A program made the position numbers and the translations under genes. 64,000 bases of DNA from Mesobacillus sp. AQ2. GTDB lineage: Bacteria; Bacillota; Bacilli; Bacillales; Cytobacillaceae. The notes beneath the pieces are model-generated. The model had not been told where the DNA came from. It did no database searches and saw only the letters and a list, made by a program, of their open reading frames with translations. This document shows, in pieces, positions 60,877-64,000 of the stretch; position 1 is the first letter of the stretch, and each line of letters starts with the position of its first letter. The stretch lies in assembly GCF_030122805.1 (NCBI RefSeq), contig NZ_CP126080.1, forward strand, positions 563,001-627,000, written 5' to 3'.

Positions 60877-63800
60877 ATGAAAGAAATATTAATCCACATG
60901 AGGGATAAGCTTAATGATATCAGCAGGCGGAATCGTTCGATTCGGCTCCTTCGTCTTTATAATAAATGGAGTTTCGATCTGACCGAGTTGGACGAATTGG
61001 GAACAGAGGTATCCAGCGAGTCGATTGTATCGAAAGTCATCAAGCAGAGCAAGGGTGAAATGGTTTTACTGAAGCCTTCGTTGGATGATGAGAAATCAAT
61101 GGCTATTTCAAGAAAGCTGACTGACCTCAGCAGGAACATGAAAGGGATCGAAGAAGAAACAGGGGTTCATGACTTTTACCTGGGCTTTCCGTTTCTGTCG
61201 GGCACTTTGGCAGATGGGACATTTTTTCAGGCACCATTGTTTTTATATCCTGTAAGGCTTGAAAAGAATAATGTTCAATCCCAGAAGTGGGTGTTGAAGC
61301 TGGATGAAGGGGGTCCCCAGGTCAATCGCACTTTGTTTTTGGCATTTAAGAAGCTAAACAGTCTCAACTTTACGGAAGAGTTTTTTGAGGAAGCAGCGGA
61401 GATAGCCAAGAATTATGATTATCAATCTTGGATAACGTTTTTCAAAGAACGGGAAATGGATGTTCATTTTACCCAAACTGGTCTGACGAAGTTAAAGGAA
61501 TATAAAAAAGAGGATGAACCTGCAGTTGCCAACTTGACGTTATTGGAGAATGCCGTGATTGGGAATTTCCCGCAAGGCAGTTCCTCTCTGGTGAAAGATT
61601 ACGACACACTCATTGACCTGTCAGAGGAAGGGACGTTAGGATTGGCAGGCGAATTGATTTCGCCTGATGACCTGGAATTCAATGAAGGAGAGGGAAAAGT
61701 CGAGGAAGAGCTAGAACGGGAGAATCCTGATATTCTAAATCTCCTTGAAGCGGATGGATCGCAGGAGGAAATCCTTAGAGAAGCCCGATATAAAAAAGGC
61801 ATTGTGGTTCATGGGCCTCCTGGAACCGGAAAGTCCCAGGTCATTGTCAACCTGATCACTGATGCCTTGAAGCAGGAAAAGAAAGTTCTCGTCGTCTGCC
61901 AGAAGCGAGCAGCTTTGGATGTGGTGTATCAGAGGCTGGATGGTCTGGGATTAAGCAGTCATATTGCTCTTGTGCATGATGAGAAGAATGATCGGAAGAA
62001 GCTTTATAGTAAGATTTCCTCCGTGTTGGAGCATAACCAGATCACTTATGAGCAGGCGGTCCAATTTTTAGCATCCGTCTCCAACAAACTGGCGACACAT
62101 GAGGAGTTATTGAATAGTATTGCGAATGCTTTGTATGAATATCAGGACTATGGCTTCCGTTTGTATGATTTATACGGGAAAGCCAATCCGGTAGGGGAAA
62201 CCACACAAATTGTTGATTTGACCGAGGTGCTGCCGTCGTTGAACCGAGATATTTTGGACGATATTTCGGAGAAGGTGTTTAGCTTTGCGGAATGGTATGA
62301 ACGGTTTGGTGATGACATCTATCCATTAAAGCAGCGTAAATCTTTTGCGGAACTAAGCATGAAAGATAAATTGGAAATGATTGAGTTGATGGACCAATTG
62401 ATCTCACAGGCGAGGAAATCGGTTGAATACCTGGAGTCGCTTGATCATGAGAAGATTTCCCCAGCTTATACCTGGTTAGTGCAGAATAAGCTGGATAAAA
62501 TCTATCCGGATCTTGAGGATGGCAACAAGCGGACATTGCAGGGTTTGCGGTTATGGTGGTGGACATCCTTTTCTGGTAAGTCCATCATCGAGGAGCTCAT
62601 TGAAGGGGAGAAATTCAAAGGAACCAGTTCTTCAGACTGGCTGAAAATCAGAAAGTCCTTAATGACGATGCATCAACTTGGCAAGGAAACAAAAACAATG
62701 GCGGACGAAATGGAGCATCTGAAGAAGTACTTTAATGAAAGCTTAGTAGAAGAGTTTAAGGGACGTATTTCTGAAGGAGATATTCCCATGAACGAGCTGG
62801 ATAAAATGTTGGAGTACATCCACAGGGACTTCGAAGATCTTCAACAGATGGATAACTATTGGAACCGGTGCTCGGAAATCGAGAGAAAAGTAATATCGAA
62901 GTTGCAGGCGAAAAGCAACAACAGCGAAATGGCGTTGCCTGACTACTGGGTAGACCTTTTCCGAAATTCAGCCTATGTTCAATGGATTGACCAAACCGAG
63001 CAGAAGTATCCTCAGGTGAAACAGGTTTCGACTAATGAGTTCGCGAGGATCCGGGAGTCATTTGCGAAGCTGATTGATGAAAAACGGAAGGCTGCTGCTC
63101 AGTTTTTAATCCATACCTTGACCTCCAATGTGAATGTAGCACAGCAGCAGTACTCGAGAAAGGTGAAGGAGCTCAAACACCAGGTTGGCAAAAAGCGGAT
63201 GATTTGGTCGCTGCGTAAACTGGTTAACGAATTTGCACGTGATGGGCTGGTTGACATTTTGCCTGTGTGGCTAGCGTCGCCCGAGATTGTTTCTTCCATT
63301 TTCCCGCTAAAAGAAGGATTGTTTGATCTAGTCATTTTTGATGAAGCATCCCAATGTACTGTGGAGAGTGGAATTCCGGCAGTTTACAGAGCCAAACAGC
63401 TGATTGTGGCAGGAGATGAAAAGCAGCTTCCTCCATTTAATATGTTCCAATCCTCTATTGTGAATGAAGATGAAGAGGAAGAACAATATGAAACTGATGA
63501 CTCAGTAAGCTTGCTGAATCTGTCGAAAAGAAGGTTCCCGGAAAAGATCCTGCAATGGCATTATCGCTCTAAATATGAAGAGCTGATCAATTTCTCTAAT
63601 CATGCATTCTATAATGGTCATGTCCAAATTGCTCCTAACGTGGTGCCGTTCAGGAAACCGCCTGCGATGGAATGGAAAAAGGTTGATGGCCGATGGATCA
63701 ACCAGTGTAATGAGGTTGAAGCCATTGAAGTGGTCAATACACTAAAGAATATTCTGGAACAGCGGCCGAACAAGACGGTTGGGATTATCACCTTTAATGC

Positions 63801-64000
63801 CAAACAGCAATCAAAAATCCTGGACTTAATTGAAAAATTGGCAGGGGAAGATGAAAAATTCAGCGCTGTTTATAATCAAATGATGTCCCGGGATCTGGAT
63901 GAACGGGTGTTTGTAAAAAACATTGAGAATGTCCAGGGAGACGAGAGGGATATCATCTTGTTTTCGATTGGCTACGCTAAAAATGAAGAAGGTAGGATTT
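60877..64000 (+). CDS. SF1 helicase with DUF4011-like N terminus, partial at right edge
   Basis: The frame is open from ATG at 60877 (AAGAGG upstream) to the window end, at least 1041 residues. The N terminus (MRDKLNDISRRNRSIRLLRL) resembles DUF4011. Walker A is GPPGTGKSQVIVNL (about residue 314), Walker B FDEASQCTVESG (about 820), then GDEKQLPPFN, WHYRSKYEELI and VQGDERDIILFSIG, the motif order of Dna2/NAM7-like SF1 helicases. Related giant proteins carry a C-terminal nuclease (Vsr/DUF3320) and act in phage defence. That end is outside the window. Confidence 0.87.
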   Translation, partial: MKEILIHMRDKLNDISRRNRSIRLLRLYNKWSFDLTELDELGTEVSSESIVSKVIKQSKGEMVLLKPSLDDEKSMAISRKLTDLSRNMKGIEEETGVHDFYLGFPFLSGTLADGTFFQAPLFLYPVRLEKNNVQSQKWVLKLDEGGPQVNRTLFLAFKKLNSLNFTEEFFEEAAEIAKNYDYQSWITFFKEREMDVHFTQTGLTKLKEYKKEDEPAVANLTLLENAVIGNFPQGSSSLVKDYDTLIDLSEEGTLGLAGELISPDDLEFNEGEGKVEEELERENPDILNLLEADGSQEEILREARYKKGIVVHGPPGTGKSQVIVNLITDALKQEKKVLVVCQKRAALDVVYQRLDGLGLSSHIALVHDEKNDRKKLYSKISSVLEHNQITYEQAVQFLASVSNKLATHEELLNSIANALYEYQDYGFRLYDLYGKANPVGETTQIVDLTEVLPSLNRDILDDISEKVFSFAEWYERFGDDIYPLKQRKSFAELSMKDKLEMIELMDQLISQARKSVEYLESLDHEKISPAYTWLVQNKLDKIYPDLEDGNKRTLQGLRLWWWTSFSGKSIIEELIEGEKFKGTSSSDWLKIRKSLMTMHQLGKETKTMADEMEHLKKYFNESLVEEFKGRISEGDIPMNELDKMLEYIHRDFEDLQQMDNYWNRCSEIERKVISKLQAKSNNSEMALPDYWVDLFRNSAYVQWIDQTEQKYPQVKQVSTNEFARIRESFAKLIDEKRKAAAQFLIHTLTSNVNVAQQQYSRKVKELKHQVGKKRMIWSLRKLVNEFARDGLVDILPVWLASPEIVSSIFPLKEGLFDLVIFDEASQCTVESGIPAVYRAKQLIVAGDEKQLPPFNMFQSSIVNEDEEEEQYETDDSVSLLNLSKRRFPEKILQWHYRSKYEELINFSNHAFYNGHVQIAPNVVPFRKPPAMEWKKVDGRWINQCNEVEAIEVVNTLKNILEQRPNKTVGIITFNAKQQSKILDLIEKLAGEDEKFSAVYNQMMSRDLDERVFVKNIENVQGDERDIILFSIGYAKNEEGRI

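Overview
The window reads as a chromosomal segment of a moderately low-GC, endospore-forming member of the Bacillaceae (Bacillus, Mesobacillus or Cytobacillus type). The evidence is the YdgI/YdgJ pair as in B. subtilis, an RsbR-type stressosome protein, an RsbT-like kinase, a KinA/KinE-style multi-PAS kinase, an Spx-like protein, lipoproteins with Bacillus-type lipoboxes, AGGAGG ribosome binding sites and many TTG starts. No rRNA, tRNA or CRISPR array was seen. The species cannot be fixed from the window alone.

Region 1 (about 0-44 kb) is ordinary Bacillus-like accessory chromosome. It opens with an isochorismatase-like hydrolase, a monooxygenase/nitroreductase/MarR group, and a TetR / single-cysteine Spx-like / small alarmone synthetase operon behind a promoter whose spacer is filled by a palindrome. 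A seven-gene operon at 5.0-11.5 kb encodes a lipoprotein binding protein, an alkaline-phosphatase-superfamily hydrolase, two permeases, an ATPase, a DeoR-type regulator and a PHP phosphoesterase. Five hexamers with an exact 11-bp period, like a PhoP box, lie upstream, so the operon probably scavenges an organophosphate or phosphonate. Then come a chemoreceptor, a sporulation-type kinase, an RsbR paralogue, a PfkB kinase, a large secreted M36-type metalloprotease, an acyl-ACP desaturase, a thioesterase/nitroreductase/GyrI-like group, an amidohydrolase that seems to start at ATT, a FabH-like enzyme, the remains of a toxin/immunity module, an MBL-fold protein, divergent tandem MpsC/DUF2294 paralogues, and an MHS transporter with an ornithine-cyclodeaminase-family enzyme.

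Region 2 (about 44-61 kb) is visibly richer in A+T and looks like a defence island built on integrase remains. It holds: (i) a DUF262 / RecF-like ATPase / unknown-protein operon; (ii) a restriction-modification locus with an HNH nuclease, two cytosine-5 methyltransferases, a DUF1413 protein and Vsr, followed by an XRE regulator and a small dsRBD-like protein; (iii) three copies, two of them broken, of one HTH gene, alternating with two cargo cassettes: a coiled-coil DUF2325 protein plus a cyclic-phosphate-processing receiver protein, and an OLD-family ATPase/TOPRIM nuclease; (iv) a large SF1 helicase that opens like DUF4011 and runs off the right edge.

Non-coding repeats are a strong theme. 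Two arrays of imperfect hairpins, 8 kb apart, share an exact 53-bp period. Three further dispersed families are present: GGGACGG/GTCTCAT REP-like hairpins, AGGATAGC/GCTATCCT hairpins, and one copy of the CCAGCTCCAGCGCC Bacillaceae repeat. Start codons were moved where a ribosome binding site clearly chose an internal ATG, TTG or, once, ATT.
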